DNA of 64,000 nucleotides from Oscillatoria salina IIICB1 (GCF_020144665.1 NZ_JAAHBQ010000013.1:18126-82125); one strand, 5' to 3'; numbered from the stretch's first letter, positions 25,164 to 35,375 are shown. The notes: generated from the sequence alone by a model not told the origin. Made by a program: numbers and translations.

Positions 25164-26186
25164 CTAGCTAGACATTTTCGTTTCTAACTGTTTCTTGCTT
25201 TCCTTGAACTCACGTCCAAGTTGCTTCAGTTCGTCAGAACTCATGTGCTGACGCATTCTGAAGAATAAACCTGTTTCTTCTTCGCTAGTGTGTTGGTCTA
25301 CCTCTTGCTTAATTTTCATAATTAGAGGCTTAAATTCTGGTGAAGTCGGGTTCATTGACTTACCTTTTTCTAGTAACTTTTTCAGTTCAGCTTGTTCGTC
25401 ATACAATTGCTGAGTTTCGCCGTAGATGTCACGAGCTTTTGGATAGACAACCTCTTCTTCTGCTTCAGCGTGAACCGAGAGATCGGCGTATAGTTGAGAG
25501 AATAACTCTTTGAGCTTATCTGGGTCTTGTTGACCGCGAATTTCCCCAATTAGGGTCTTGGCTTTGGTATGATCGGTACGGATGATTTGAAGCACATCCA
25601 ACTCGTCTGCGGTGCGGGTAAATGCGCTGCCCAACGCACCCGTAGCCGCAGCAATACTATCTTGTACTCGTCCCCAGATACCTTGTTCTGGTTCTTTACC
25701 TGTGAGTTCGCGAGTACCGAGAATTTCGAGGATACCTTTTAGTTGCTCTTGATGAGCGCGGTTATCAAAGTTAATTGTGTTTAGAGGTGAAAGCGCTTGC
25801 ATGACATCAGGTTCGCTGACTTGAGCGGCTTTGTGTACTACCAGTCCGGAAATTACTTGTCCGTGCTTGAGTAGCTCGTGCTGAACTATTTTTTCGTACA
25901 TATTTAGTTCAGAACCTTTCATCATCGACTCGGTTTGTTGAATCAGTTTTTGAACTTTGTCTTTGGGTTTAGACTGAACGCCAAATTGTGTAATTACAGT
26001 TTCGATGATTTCGAGATTTTTCCGGTCATCTTCAAGCATATCTTGAAGGCGATCGCTAATTTCTCGATCGTCGCACTGATTCAGGAATTGTTCCTCATTG
26101 GCAATCAGTAAGTTTTGAATTGCTCGCATATCTGCCAATTTTTCGGCGATCGCGGAGCGTTTGGTTTTTTCTAGTGTAGATACCAT
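25164..26186 (-). CDS. Hemerythrin-domain protein
   Basis: 340 residues. The C-terminal half carries the HHE signature: IIRTDHTKAK, LSVHAEAEEEVVYP, then VDQHTSEEETGLFFRM, giving the His and Glu ligands of a di-iron centre. The N-terminal 170 residues form a separate helical bundle with a possible ferritin-like or DUF892-like pattern. A linker around 165-190 is Ala/Gly-rich. It may bind or sense oxygen, NO or iron in the cytosol. The ribosome site AGGAG precedes ATG 26186. It is followed upstream by an SDR gene in the same orientation, 279 bp away. Confidence 0.85.
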   Translation of the reverse strand: MVSTLEKTKRSAIAEKLADMRAIQNLLIANEEQFLNQCDDREISDRLQDMLEDDRKNLEIIETVITQFGVQSKPKDKVQKLIQQTESMMKGSELNMYEKIVQHELLKHGQVISGLVVHKAAQVSEPDVMQALSPLNTINFDNRAHQEQLKGILEILGTRELTGKEPEQGIWGRVQDSIAAATGALGSAFTRTADELDVLQIIRTDHTKAKTLIGEIRGQQDPDKLKELFSQLYADLSVHAEAEEEVVYPKARDIYGETQQLYDEQAELKKLLEKGKSMNPTSPEFKPLIMKIKQEVDQHTSEEETGLFFRMRQHMSSDELKQLGREFKESKKQLETKMSS

Positions 26187-26465
26187 AAGTTAGTGTTCTC
26201 CTATCTCACATCTATTAATTTTGCATTCTTCAACTTTTATTTCATCATCCTTGTGAAAGAGTAACATTTTTAACCTTTTGAGATAAGTATTTTCCCTGGC
26301 GAACAGTTGATAAGTTTTTAACTAATTTTCATCTGCTAAAAGTAAGATTGAGAAAGAGGAACACAGTGACAACTATGTTCCTAACAAATCGAATAAGTTA
26401 ACTATTCGTAATAACGCAATTTTTCGCGATGCAAACGCAACTGGTAGAGTTGTTTTTTTCTTGGT

Positions 26466-27326
26466 TTAAGCACCCACGACTACACCGCCATTGGGATGCA
26501 ATACTTGACCGGCAAAGTAAGAAGAATCATCTGAAGCTAAAAAGACATAGCAGGTTGCTACTTCTACAGGTTGTCCGGGACGCTTCATCGGAACTTGCTT
26601 CCCAAAGTCAGATACAGCGTCAGGTGGAAAAGTGCTAGGAATAAATGGCGTCCAAATTGGACCGGGAGCAACTGCATTGACGCGAATACCTTTTTCTAAT
26701 AAAGATTGAGAAATTGAGCGGGTAAAGGCAAGAATTGCACCTTTAGTTGTCGAATAACTCAACAAGGGAGCATTTCCTTTGTAGGCATTAATTGAGGTAG
26801 TATTAATGATTGAACTACCTTTTTTCATGTGTTGAATAGCTGCTTTAGTCAGGTAAAACATTGAGAAAATATTAGTGCTAAAAATGCTTTCTAAGCGAGC
26901 AGCATCAATATTTTCGATTGTTCCTTCTAGATATTGTTCGGCAGCATTATTAACCAGAATATCCAAGCGACCTAATTCGCTTACAGTTGTTTGAACTGCT
27001 TCTTGACAAAACTGGTCGTTGCTAATATCTCCAGCAATTAATAAACACTTGCGACCTTGTTTTTCTACTAGTCGCTTGGTTTCTTTTGCGTCTTCATGTT
27101 CGTCGAGGTAAACAATCGCAACATCAGCTTCTTCTTTAGCATACAAAACTGCTACAGAACGACCGATTCCACTATCTCCACCAGTAATTAAAGCTACTTT
27201 ACCGCGTAATTTACCGCTACCTTGATAACTATCGCGATCGTATTCTGGTTTGGGAGTCATTTCCGTTTCTAAACCAGGTTTTCTTTCTTGTGCTTGAGGT
27301 GGAATTTTATTGGGGGTAATAGTCAT
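26466..27326 (-). CDS. SDR-family oxidoreductase (general-stress type)
   Basis: 286 residues. Rossmann motif TGGDSGIGRS, NNAAEQ, catalytic Ser in NTTSINAYKG and YSTTK (Tyr-x3-Lys) identify a classical short-chain dehydrogenase. The longer N-terminal leader (about 40 residues, PKPEYDRDSYQGSGKLRGKVA) is typical of the YdaD/GSP39-YghA branch linked to general stress. The coenzyme is probably NADP(H); the substrate is unknown. The upstream 506-bp gap contains a structured segment at 27483-27560 that could be its leader RNA. Confidence 0.9.
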   Translation of the reverse strand: MTITPNKIPPQAQERKPGLETEMTPKPEYDRDSYQGSGKLRGKVALITGGDSGIGRSVAVLYAKEEADVAIVYLDEHEDAKETKRLVEKQGRKCLLIAGDISNDQFCQEAVQTTVSELGRLDILVNNAAEQYLEGTIENIDAARLESIFSTNIFSMFYLTKAAIQHMKKGSSIINTTSINAYKGNAPLLSYSTTKGAILAFTRSISQSLLEKGIRVNAVAPGPIWTPFIPSTFPPDAVSDFGKQVPMKRPGQPVEVATCYVFLASDDSSYFAGQVLHPNGGVVVGA

Positions 27327-27482
27327 AAATTAATTTTCTCCGGATCGATTTCACGATTGAGTAGCAAGGGATTTAATCCTCGCTATCAAGAGAGGCGATC
27401 GCGACTAGATCGCCACTATCTATTAATAAAAGTTAAATACCGCTCAAATTGCATTTAGAAAGCATCGAAGATAAGGACGTTT

Positions 27483-27560
27483 ACTGTCTCGGGCTGTTCT
27501 GGTAGAGGATTGCGCCTCTCCTTGACAGTAATTAAGTGGAGGAAGCGATAAAAACTCCAC
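27483..27560. ncRNA. Candidate structured RNA in SDR upstream region
   Basis: Three nested or adjacent stems occur in 78 bp: ACTGTC (27483-27488) with GACAGT (27524-27529), AGAGG (27504-27508) with CCTCT (27515-27519), and GTGGAG (27536-27541) with CTCCAC (27555-27560). Nothing codes here. It could be a leader of the minus-strand SDR gene or an independent small RNA; the strand is undecided and no known riboswitch class is recognised. Confidence 0.3.
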
Positions 27561-27778
27561 AACGTACTTTACTTACTTTGATGCTTCTGCACTGTCCAAA
27601 TCTCTGCCAATTCGCTCTCCTTCGAGATTTAGCAATAAGTCACAACAGCAAAACCCTTATCCAGTGCAGTTAATAACTTTTTCAATTTACATTTATATCT
27701 TAGCAGCGATCGCTAAGTGCTTCGATCGCTCTTGGGGTCGAAAATTCTTTCAACCTCCAGATGGAGAAAGGTTTTGCA

Positions 27779-27815
27779 GTTACCAGTTAACAGTGAACAG
27801 TTATCAGTTACCAAT
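27779..27815. repeat. Dispersed short-motif repeat (cagttatcagtta type)
   Basis: GTTACCAGTTAACAGTGAACAG and GTTATCAGTTACCA words, of the same family as at 11930 and 55545. It lies immediately after the folD stop. The remaining part of 27327-27832 is AT-rich and otherwise empty except for the structured segment. Confidence 0.5.
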
Positions 27816-27832
27816 CCAAGGTCCCCCAATCA

Positions 27833-28705
27833 CTAACTCACGATTGAGTTCGCTTTTTTGTAACTATTAACTGTATTTTGTAACAGCATCGCTACTGTCA
27901 TGGGTCCAACACCGCCGGGAACGGGGGTAAGATATTCAGCAACTTCTGCTACCGAATCAAAATCTACATCTCCCACGAGGCGAGATTTTCCGGTATCGGC
28001 AACCACGCGATTGATTCCTACGTCGATAACTACCGCCCCTGGTTTAACCATCTCAGCCGTAAGGAAATGCGATCGCCCCACTGCGGCAACTAAAATATCG
28101 GCATTCCGAGTTAAACTAGGTAGGTCGGTAGTACGGGAATGAGCAACAGTTACAGTTGCGTTTGCTTCTAAGAGCATTAATGCCAGGGGTTTGCCTACTA
28201 AGATACTCCGCCCGACGACAACAGCTTGTTTTCCTGCTAGTTCGATTTCTGCTTCTGCTAACAAGCGCATTACGCCAGCAGGGGTGCAACTGCGTAAACC
28301 TGGTTCGCTGCGTATCAGTCGCCCTAAATTCACTGGATGCAGTCCATCAGCGTCTTTATCGGGGTCAATTTGATTTAAAAGCGCAACCGCATCTAAATTT
28401 GCGGGTAAGGGTAACTGTACTAAAATACCATCAACTTGCGGGTCTTGATTGAGTTGCGCGATCGCCTCCTCCAGTTCGACAAAGGAAGTATCTGCGGGAA
28501 AATGTTTACCAAACGAAGCAATACCTACTTTCGCACAAGCACGTTCTTTATTACGGACGTAAGCAGCCGAAGCTGGATTATCTCCCACCATTAATACAGC
28601 CAATCCGGGCGGTCTTCCAATTTTTTCTTGTAAGACTTGTATTTGTTCGCCAAGTTGAGTTTGAATTTTTTCAGCTAGTGCTTTACCGTCTAAAAGCTTT
28701 GTCAT
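27833..28705 (-). CDS. folD: Methylenetetrahydrofolate dehydrogenase/cyclohydrolase
   Basis: 290 residues, the usual FolD length. This cytosolic bifunctional enzyme interconverts 5,10-methylene- and 10-formyl-THF with NADP. Conserved segments include the active-site Tyr/Lys ([17 protein letters not shown]), the [10 protein letters not shown] motif, [19 protein letters not shown] and the C-terminal [18 protein letters not shown]. It appears to be a single-gene unit. Confidence 0.97.
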   Translation of the reverse strand: MTKLLDGKALAEKIQTQLGEQIQVLQEKIGRPPGLAVLMVGDNPASAAYVRNKERACAKVGIASFGKHFPADTSFVELEEAIAQLNQDPQVDGILVQLPLPANLDAVALLNQIDPDKDADGLHPVNLGRLIRSEPGLRSCTPAGVMRLLAEAEIELAGKQAVVVGRSILVGKPLALMLLEANATVTVAHSRTTDLPSLTRNADILVAAVGRSHFLTAEMVKPGAVVIDVGINRVVADTGKSRLVGDVDFDSVAEVAEYLTPVPGGVGPMTVAMLLQNTVNSYKKANSIVS

Positions 28706-28825
28706 TATTACTGTGTCACGTTTAGTAGATGAAATTGAGTTAAAGAAAATTGTCAGTCAGCTAGGATTATAGCTGAAAGGATCTCGCCAACCTGTTATTA
28801 GCTACTCTAGATCGTGAGAAGGGAC

Positions 28826-29278
28826 ATGACTCTGAAATTGAACAAATTTTATTTCTTATCTCTATTGCTAGCTCTTTTAGTTGGCTGTAGCCAAAATTTT
28901 GGTGTCACTTTCCCTGGGGAACGACGACTTGCGCTTACTCAAATTGGCGAACTCGATTTACCAACCAACTACGAAGACACTACAGTCTACCTTAAAGGTC
29001 AAGTAATTAGTGTAGCGCCTTTTTTAGAAAGTGGTGCTTATTTGTTACAGGATACCACTGGAACTATTTGGGTAGTTACCAAGGAAACTATCCCCGATCG
29101 GGGAGATATAGTCCTAATTCAAGGTAAACTCGTTTATGAAAGCATTCCCATTGGCGAGCAAGAGTTGGGAGAGCTTTATGTTCAACAAGAACAACAGTTA
29201 GGACGCCAAGCTAGTCAGTTACCAAACTCTAGTGGTGCGGTGATTCTCCCAGAAAGAAGTTTTGAATCTCAACCTTAA
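28826..29278 (+). CDS. Small lipoprotein with OB-fold-like domain
   Basis: 150 residues from ATG 28826 (AAGGG just upstream; a GTG at 28814 is possible). The signal LLALLVGCSQ holds a lipobox, so it is likely lipid-anchored. The mature part, with TTVYLKGQVISVAPFLESGAYLLQDTTGTIWV and PDRGDIVLIQGKL, has the strand pattern of an OB fold, like bacterial OB proteins that lack nucleic-acid binding. The function is unknown. A Nudix hydrolase gene follows 48 bp downstream, perhaps in one transcript. Confidence 0.75.
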   Translation: MTLKLNKFYFLSLLLALLVGCSQNFGVTFPGERRLALTQIGELDLPTNYEDTTVYLKGQVISVAPFLESGAYLLQDTTGTIWVVTKETIPDRGDIVLIQGKLVYESIPIGEQELGELYVQQEQQLGRQASQLPNSSGAVILPERSFESQP

Positions 29279-29326
29279 AAAGTTATGGTAAATTTAGCTT
29301 AACGAGCAATAAATCTCCAAGTCAGA

Positions 29327-29776
29327 ATGAAGCCTGAAGTCGTGACTGTAGCGATCGCGATCCTCTACCAAGATAATCAATTTCTCATGCAGTTACGGGA
29401 TAATATCTCTGGTATTGTCTATCCTGGACATTGGGGACTATTTGGCGGTCATTTAGAACTAGGAGAAACTCCTGAAATAGCTTTACGTCGAGAGTTGCTT
29501 GAAGAAATTGGCTATGCACCACCCAAAGCTGAATTATTTGGCTATTATAACGATGAGGAGGTAGTTCGTCACGTCTACCAAGCTCGGCTGACAGTTCCCT
29601 TAGATCGTCTCGTTCTCCAAGAAGGCTGGGATATGGCTCTAGTCACAACTGAGGACATTAGACGCGGTAGTTGTTATTCACACAAAGCAGAGCAAGAACG
29701 ACCCCTTGGACATCCTCATCAGCAAATTTTGCTCGATTTTATCGCTAGTGGCTCGTCAAAAATTTTCTCTCCATGA
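29327..29776 (+). CDS. Nudix hydrolase
   Basis: 149 residues. The Nudix box reads GGHLELGETPEIALRRELLEEIG, matching G-x5-E-x7-REUxEExGU. It hydrolyses a nucleoside diphosphate linked to some group X; the substrate cannot be told. It starts with VTVAIAILYQDNQFLMQLRDN and ends with GHPHQQILLDFI. It is located 48 bp after the lipoprotein gene on the same strand. Confidence 0.92.
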   Translation: MKPEVVTVAIAILYQDNQFLMQLRDNISGIVYPGHWGLFGGHLELGETPEIALRRELLEEIGYAPPKAELFGYYNDEEVVRHVYQARLTVPLDRLVLQEGWDMALVTTEDIRRGSCYSHKAEQERPLGHPHQQILLDFIASGSSKIFSP

Positions 29777-30063
29777 AAAGCAAAAATTTGCTAAATTCTC
29801 TTGACAATTAAGCAAAAATAAGTCAATAAATCAAAAAAAGAAATTAGGTAATTGGGAATTAAAGTAAATGTTAAATCTTTTAACTATGGTTCGTGAAGTT
29901 CAAAGAAAAATAAGGACAATGAAGAAAGTGGCACTGAGGTTGCTCTTTAACCCTGAATAGCTAGGCTATTTTAACTGTAAAATGCGTAAAAGCTCTAGCT
30001 TGTATATTTTTTCACTGCAAACTCCTCAAGTAGCTAGCGTAAACTCTTAAGCACTCCTTCTAT

Positions 30064-31332
30064 ATGAAAAAGTCTACAAAAAAAATCTCCCCAATGGATC
30101 GTTTACTCTGTGGAAGCGCGATCGCAGCTCTCTCAACTGTCTCGGTTTTGGCTCCGGGAATGAGTCCTTCTGCTAGTGCGGCTTTAGAAGATAGCCCGAA
30201 AACAGTTGTAGATGAAGTTTGGCAAATTGTTAACAATGAATATGTAGATCGCAGCTTTAATTCCGTTGACTGGCAGGCAAAACGACAAGAATTATTGAGC
30301 AAAAATTATCCCAGTAAAGAGCAAGCATACAACGCAATTCGAGCAGCTTTACGAGAAATCGGCGATCCCTATACTCGTTTTCTCGATCCCGCACAGTTTG
30401 AAGCTCTATCTAGTCGGACTTTCGGCGAACTATCGGGTGTGGGTATTCGCATGGAAATCGACAAAAAAACTAAAGTATTAACAGTGGTAGAGCCAATCGA
30501 AAATTCTCCGGCTACTCAAGCAGATATTCGCCCTGGAGACCAAATTCTGGAAATAGATGGCAAAGTAACTGCCAAAATGACCGTCGAAGAAGCATCGGAA
30601 TTGATTCGCGGGGAAACAGGAACCGAGGTACGCTTGAAAATGGCGCGAGGTGGCAGCAAAATTTTTGATGTGATCTTAACTCGCGTCCAAATAGAATTAC
30701 CCGCAGTGCGCTACACGCTTAAAGAGGAAGGAAACAAGCGAGTTGGCTACATTAAGTTAGAAGAATTTACCTCTCACGCTGCCGAACAAATGGAACGGGC
30801 GATCGTGAAATTGAATAATGACAAGGTAGAGGCTTTTGTTCTCGATTTACGGGGAAACCCAGGCGGTTTGTTGTTTGCTAGCGTCGATATTGCGCGGATG
30901 TGGATGGAAACTGGGACAATTGTGCGTACAGTAGACCGTAAAGGTGGCGATCGCCAGTTTGCTGCTAATCGCACCGCTTTGACTAATTTGCCTTTGGTCG
31001 TCTTGGTAGATGAATATTCTGCGAGTGCAAGTGAAATTCTCGCTGGGGCTTTGAAAGATAGCGGACGAGCAACGATCGTCGGTAATCGGACTTATGGTAA
31101 AGGAGCAGTACAGTCTGTTCACACGCTTTCTGATGGTTCGGGTTTGGTGGTGACGATTTCCCGTTATTATCTTCCCAGTGGTGCTGATATTAACAAGCGA
31201 GGAATTACACCTGACATTCAGCTTGGTTTAACCGCCGAACAGCAATTGCGTTTGACCAGCGATCCTTCCTTAGTTGGTACGGGTCACGATCCTCAATATG
31301 CACGCGCGATTTCGGTTTTGAGTCGCAGATAG
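30064..31332 (+). CDS. Carboxyl-terminal processing protease (S41, CtpA/B type)
   Basis: 422 residues. A signal peptide (about 1-40, ending SASAA) directs it to the lumen or periplasm. A PDZ domain follows (GVGIRMEIDKKTKVLTVV to VRLKMARGG). The S41 core carries the catalytic Ser in the STSSASEIL-like YSASASEILAGAL and the Lys in GNRTYGKGAVQ. Cyanobacteria have three paralogues: CtpA matures the D1 protein of photosystem II, while CtpB and CtpC have other roles. This sequence is CtpA/CtpB-like, but I cannot separate them without alignment. It is convergent with leuA. Confidence 0.9.
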   Translation: MKKSTKKISPMDRLLCGSAIAALSTVSVLAPGMSPSASAALEDSPKTVVDEVWQIVNNEYVDRSFNSVDWQAKRQELLSKNYPSKEQAYNAIRAALREIGDPYTRFLDPAQFEALSSRTFGELSGVGIRMEIDKKTKVLTVVEPIENSPATQADIRPGDQILEIDGKVTAKMTVEEASELIRGETGTEVRLKMARGGSKIFDVILTRVQIELPAVRYTLKEEGNKRVGYIKLEEFTSHAAEQMERAIVKLNNDKVEAFVLDLRGNPGGLLFASVDIARMWMETGTIVRTVDRKGGDRQFAANRTALTNLPLVVLVDEYSASASEILAGALKDSGRATIVGNRTYGKGAVQSVHTLSDGSGLVVTISRYYLPSGADINKRGITPDIQLGLTAEQQLRLTSDPSLVGTGHDPQYARAISVLSRR

Positions 31333-31361
31333 TCAAAGATCGGTGGTTGATGGGATATGGT

Positions 31362-31391
31362 TGTAGAGACGTAGCGTGCTACGTCTCTACA
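31362..31391. terminator. GTAGAGACGTAGC palindrome, copy 3
   Basis: TGTAGAGACGTAGC pairs perfectly with GCTACGTCTCTACA around a 2-nt loop, followed by a T-run on the plus strand. It lies between the convergent Ctp and leuA genes, 29 bp from each. The T-run makes it a good intrinsic terminator for the Ctp gene. Confidence 0.75.
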
Positions 31392-31420
31392 TTTTTTTCC
31401 TGAGATACTGTTAACTGAAA

Positions 31421-33037
31421 TTATTGGGCTGTTACGGGAACTTCGCTTGCTTCTGCCTGTTGTTTTGCCAAAGCAGCATAAAGACGGTTCAAAGCACTAA
31501 TGTAAGCCCGCGCAGAAGCGACGATAATATCAGTGTTCGCAGCATGACCAGAATAAGTTTTACCTTCATGTCGCAAGCGAATAGTTACTTCACCGATCGC
31601 GTCAATACCAGCCGTAACTGACTTAACCGAAAACTCAATTAACTCATTGGGGACATTAACTACTCGGTTAATTGCTTTATAAACTGCATCCACAGGTCCA
31701 GTACCGATCGCTGCATCAGTAAGTTCTTCACCTGTGGGAGTACGCAAAGTAACTGTCGCGGTTGGAGTTGCGCGATCGCCACAGGAAACCTGGACTAACT
31801 CCAAACGGAATAACTCTGGTACTTGCTGAATTTCGTCGTTAACGATCGCTTCGAGATCCCAATCACTAATCGCTTTTTTCTTATCCGCTACATCCTTAAA
31901 GCGCAAAAATGCTTTATTCAAATCAGTTTCAGACAATTCAAAGCCTAACTCGCGCAAACGGGTACGAAAAGCATTGCGTCCGGAATGTTTACCGAGGATA
32001 ATCTGATTGGCGTTTAAACCAATCGATTCCGCATCCATAATCTCATAAGTCAGCTTATTCTTCAGTACCCCATCTTGGTGAATACCCGACTCATGAGCAA
32101 AAGCATTTGCACCAACGATCGCTTTATTCGGCTGCACCGCCATTCCCGTCAAACTCGAAACCAAGCGAGAAGTCTTATAAATCTGCTTCGTATCGATATT
32201 CGTCAAAGGTTCTTCCGAATTCGGCTCTCGTCCCAAGAAAGGATTAAAATACTGTCTGCGCACATAAAGAGCCATCACCAACTCTTCCAAAGCCGCATTT
32301 CCGGCACGTTCGCCGATACCATTAATCGTACATTCCAACTGTCGCGCCCCATTTTTGACAGCTTCGAGGAAATTCGCCACCGCCAAACCTAAATCATTAT
32401 GACCGTGAACCGAAATAATTGCTTGGTCAATATTCGGGACATTTTCTTTAATTCCGCGAATCAAAGCCCCAAACTCGCTCGGCGTAGTATAACCAACAGT
32501 ATCCGGAATATTCACCGTAGTTGCACCCGCCGCGATCGCACTTTCCAACACTTGATACAAAAATTCTGGATCGCTACGTCCTGCATCTTCGGGGGAAAAC
32601 TCCACATCATCCACCAATGATTTCGCATAAGCGACCATTTCCGGGACAATTGACAACACCTCAGAGCGAGTTCTGCGCAGCTTATATTGTAAATGAATAT
32701 CCGAAGTAGCGATAAAAGTATGAATCCGCCCCTTCGCCGCAGGTTTTAACGCTTCACCAGCCGCCTGAATATCTTCCTTCGTCGCCCTGGCTAAACCACA
32801 GATTCTCGGTCCTGTTTCCGAACCCACAGTCGCCGCAATCCGTTGTACCGCCTCAAAATCGCCGCTACTAGCTCTGGGGAAACCAGCCTCAATCACATCC
32901 ACACCCAATTTTGCCAGAGCGCGGGCGATCGTCAACTTTTCCTCAACATTCAAAGTTGCGCCAGGGGATTGTTCCCCATCGCGGAGAGTAGTATCAAAAA
33001 TGATAATCCGCTCTTGTGCTTGATTCACTTGATTCAT
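31421..33037 (-). CDS. leuA: 2-isopropylmalate synthase
   Basis: 538 residues, full length. It catalyses the first committed step of leucine synthesis (acetyl-CoA plus 2-oxoisovalerate). The catalytic TIM barrel shows [16 protein letters not shown], the metal-binding HGHNDLG and GIGERAGNA. The C-terminal LeuA dimer/allosteric domain is present ([29 protein letters not shown], then [17 protein letters not shown]), so leucine feedback is likely. It is monocistronic. Confidence 0.97.
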   Translation of the reverse strand: MNQVNQAQERIIIFDTTLRDGEQSPGATLNVEEKLTIARALAKLGVDVIEAGFPRASSGDFEAVQRIAATVGSETGPRICGLARATKEDIQAAGEALKPAAKGRIHTFIATSDIHLQYKLRRTRSEVLSIVPEMVAYAKSLVDDVEFSPEDAGRSDPEFLYQVLESAIAAGATTVNIPDTVGYTTPSEFGALIRGIKENVPNIDQAIISVHGHNDLGLAVANFLEAVKNGARQLECTINGIGERAGNAALEELVMALYVRRQYFNPFLGREPNSEEPLTNIDTKQIYKTSRLVSSLTGMAVQPNKAIVGANAFAHESGIHQDGVLKNKLTYEIMDAESIGLNANQIILGKHSGRNAFRTRLRELGFELSETDLNKAFLRFKDVADKKKAISDWDLEAIVNDEIQQVPELFRLELVQVSCGDRATPTATVTLRTPTGEELTDAAIGTGPVDAVYKAINRVVNVPNELIEFSVKSVTAGIDAIGEVTIRLRHEGKTYSGHAANTDIIVASARAYISALNRLYAALAKQQAEASEVPVTAQ

Positions 33038-33111
33038 AGGTCTTCTTTGCTTATTTTGGGTAACTTTTTTACTTTTAACTAGAATATGCCGCCTTTTTTT
33101 GTTTCTAGCAA

Positions 33112-33636
33112 CTAATAATCAACTTTTTCAATTTTGTCACGAATATCATTTAAATCGATATAGCGATCGGTAGCATTTCGCAATTCTCTAGCAATCATTC
33201 CTTCCGTAGAAACTACTGTAATATGAGTATTTTTGGAACGTAATAATTCTATTGCCCTTTCAAAATCACCATCACCACTAAATAAAACTACTCGGTTATA
33301 CTGATCGCAGGTGTTAAACATATCAACAACAATTTCTATATCTAGATTTGCCTTTTGCGAGTAACGCCCCGAACTATCGTCATAATATTCTTTCAAGATT
33401 TTTGTTCTTACCGTATAACCTAAACTAATCAGAGCATCTCTAAATCCTCGCTGATCCTGGGAATCTTTTAATCCTGTATACCAAAAGGCATTTACCAGCA
33501 TTATGTTTGGTTCGTCTTCAAATTGAAAATACTTCAAAACACGCTTTGGGTCAAAAAACCAACCATTTTTTTGTTGAGCGTAGAACATATTGTTTCCGTC
33601 TACGAAAATAGATAGACGATTCGGTCTACAACACAT
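33112..33636 (-). CDS. NYN-domain protein (LabA/DUF88-like)
   Basis: 174 residues. The PIN-like NYN fold has the acidic residues of a metal-dependent nuclease: [20 protein letters not shown] and LFSGDGDFE. LabA of Synechococcus, of this family, affects circadian output; many others are uncharacterised, possibly RNases. It is preceded by a 353-bp intergenic region. No partner gene is adjacent. ATG 33636 is preceded by an A/T-rich leader without a strong ribosome site. Confidence 0.88.
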   Translation of the reverse strand: MCCRPNRLSIFVDGNNMFYAQQKNGWFFDPKRVLKYFQFEDEPNIMLVNAFWYTGLKDSQDQRGFRDALISLGYTVRTKILKEYYDDSSGRYSQKANLDIEIVVDMFNTCDQYNRVVLFSGDGDFERAIELLRSKNTHITVVSTEGMIARELRNATDRYIDLNDIRDKIEKVDY

Positions 33637-33755
33637 AGAAACTAATACCTAAAATTGATAAATTTTTTATTTCGCTTTCTTAGCTTAACCTAGTATTATA
33701 GCAATTTTTAATAACAAATTATTGATCTATTTTTTGGGTAACTAAAATCGTCTCA

Positions 33756-33782
33756 TTGGCAAGAAACAGTAATTCTTGCCAA
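33756..33782. terminator. Hairpin between sulfurtransferase and NYN genes
   Basis: TTGGCAAGAA (33756-33765) pairs perfectly with TTCTTGCCAA (33773-33782) around a 7-nt loop. It is 208 bp after the sulfurtransferase stop, on the way to the NYN gene. No T-run follows on the minus strand. The rest of 33637-33989 has no gene. Confidence 0.35.
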
Positions 33783-33989
33783 GGAAAAGGCGAAATAGAT
33801 TAGGAAACAAGCAAAAAGTTAGTGGATAGATGACAATTCAACTAGCACCAAAACTAGCCATTAACTTATCAACAGAAGCATCTTCAAGGGCAAAAATTGG
33901 TAGTAGCAGCCAAATCCCTAACTGACAGTTAACTTTAGACAGTAAAAGGAAGAATAGGAATTTTAATAGGAGGATCGTCATTATTAAAA

Positions 33990-34814
33990 CTAAATAATAT
34001 AAGAACACCAATCACTCCAACCACCAGGATAGAGTTTGGCATTTTTAATACCTAGGGACTCCAAAGAGAGGAGATTAACGCAAGCAGTCACGCCAGAACC
34101 ACAATAAACAATAATTTCCTCAGCTTGGTCAAGTTGACTCCAGTGCTGTTTTAGTTCCGGTAAAGGTCGTAAATAGCCAGCCTCCTCAGACACCTCTGAC
34201 CAAGGGAAGTTTACTGCTCCGGGAATATGACCAGCGATCGGGTCAATTGGTTCTGTTTCTCCACGATAGCGAGAATGGGAGCGCGAATCCACCAAGATAG
34301 TTCCTGATAAATCCTTGCGAGTACGAACTGTTTCCAGGTCAGCAATTTTCTGCGAGATTAGTTGGGGGACAAAATTGCCTGACTTAGGTGCAGGTATTGC
34401 CTGAGTCACCGGATATCCCCCTTGTAACCAAGCAGACCAACCACCATTGAGTATAGCAACTCTTTCGTGACCGAGATAGCGTAGCAGCCACCACAAACGC
34501 GCAGCAAAGGCAAAGTTAAAATCATCATAAGCAACCACAAAGGTTTCGCCGAGGTCGATCCCCATAGCAGCTAACTTTTGCGCTAGAATTTTTGGATTAG
34601 GTAAAGGATGGCGACCGCCGTGTTTGGCAACTGGAGCTGATAAATCTCGGTCTAAATTGAGGTAGTAAGCCCCCGGAATATGGCTCGAGCTATACTGCTG
34701 GAATCCCCAACTTGGGTTATTCAAGCGAAAGCGACAATCAGCGATCGCCACTTGGGGATTTTCGAGATTTTCCCACAGCCACTCAACAGAAACTACTTGT
34801 TCATTTTCGCTCAT
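33990..34814 (-). CDS. sseA: 3-mercaptopyruvate sulfurtransferase type (tandem rhodanese)
   Basis: 274 residues with two rhodanese domains. The first is inactive and structural (IADCRFRLNNPSWG, SSHIPGAYYLNLD), while the second has the catalytic Cys238 in CGSGVTA, the loop typical of 3-mercaptopyruvate rather than thiosulfate sulfurtransferases (which have CRKGVT). A cytosolic location is expected. Its ATG overlaps the stop of the HATPase gene upstream by 4 bp, so translation is coupled to an anti-sigma kinase gene, an odd pairing. It may supply sulfur for cofactors; a link with the sHdr-like operon is speculative. Confidence 0.9.
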   Translation of the reverse strand: MSENEQVVSVEWLWENLENPQVAIADCRFRLNNPSWGFQQYSSSHIPGAYYLNLDRDLSAPVAKHGGRHPLPNPKILAQKLAAMGIDLGETFVVAYDDFNFAFAARLWWLLRYLGHERVAILNGGWSAWLQGGYPVTQAIPAPKSGNFVPQLISQKIADLETVRTRKDLSGTILVDSRSHSRYRGETEPIDPIAGHIPGAVNFPWSEVSEEAGYLRPLPELKQHWSQLDQAEEIIVYCGSGVTACVNLLSLESLGIKNAKLYPGGWSDWCSYII

Positions 34815-35275
34815 AAAATAGGCTCCGATTTAATGGGAGAATAAAATCTGACAATTCTTAAACAGTTGCGGTTGTCTTCGGTGCGTCTGTAAGTTAAGTA
34901 ATCAGCTATCTTAGATAAAATTATCAGTCCTCGACCACCTCCCTTAAATTTTTCTGGTTGTTCAAGTTGTTTTTTTATTTCTGTTTCCAAATCGAAAGGA
35001 GATCCGCAGTCAATCACCTGAATTTCAATATTATTCTCGTAAAGAATAGCCGCGACTTCAATCAGGGTATCATCTGGAAGACCTTGATGAGCGTGGCGAA
35101 CGGCGTTAGTAAATCCTTCTGCTAGAGCTAACTGACACTGCAACCAATCTTTTTTCGGAATCGAAGGTTGATTCAACTGCTCGAACCAATTCAAAACCTC
35201 ATCCAACGCCTTTAAATTGCTAGAAACTTTTAAAATAATTTTCTTGAGGAGATTCAATTGCCCAAAGCCTCTCAT
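34811..35275 (-). CDS. RsbW-like anti-sigma serine kinase
   Basis: 154 residues, a HATPase_c fold without HisKA. The N-box reads EGFTNAVRHAH, G1 IDCGSPFD, and the G2 region GGGRGLIILSKIADYLTY. This is the layout of RsbW/SpoIIAB kinases that bind a sigma factor and phosphorylate a STAS antagonist. The matching phosphatase (35376-36515) and STAS protein (36548-36874) lie next to it, so this window holds a compact partner-switching module. The start lies 100 bp from the divergent phosphatase gene. No sigma factor gene is seen, so the target is unknown. Confidence 0.85.
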   Translation of the reverse strand: MRGFGQLNLLKKIILKVSSNLKALDEVLNWFEQLNQPSIPKKDWLQCQLALAEGFTNAVRHAHQGLPDDTLIEVAAILYENNIEIQVIDCGSPFDLETEIKKQLEQPEKFKGGGRGLIILSKIADYLTYRRTEDNRNCLRIVRFYSPIKSEPIL

Positions 35276-35375
35276 CTTGATAACAACAACATCGATTTCC
35301 TGCTACGATCGCACCGACTGTTTTTATAACCAATCTAGTTTAGCTTAGGTATGGTATTATTTTGCTCTCAAAGTC

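Noticed and set aside
33830..33925. 31-codon ORF between the NYN and sulfurtransferase genes
   Set aside because: Composition is not protein-like, no ribosome site, no known small photosynthesis protein matches.
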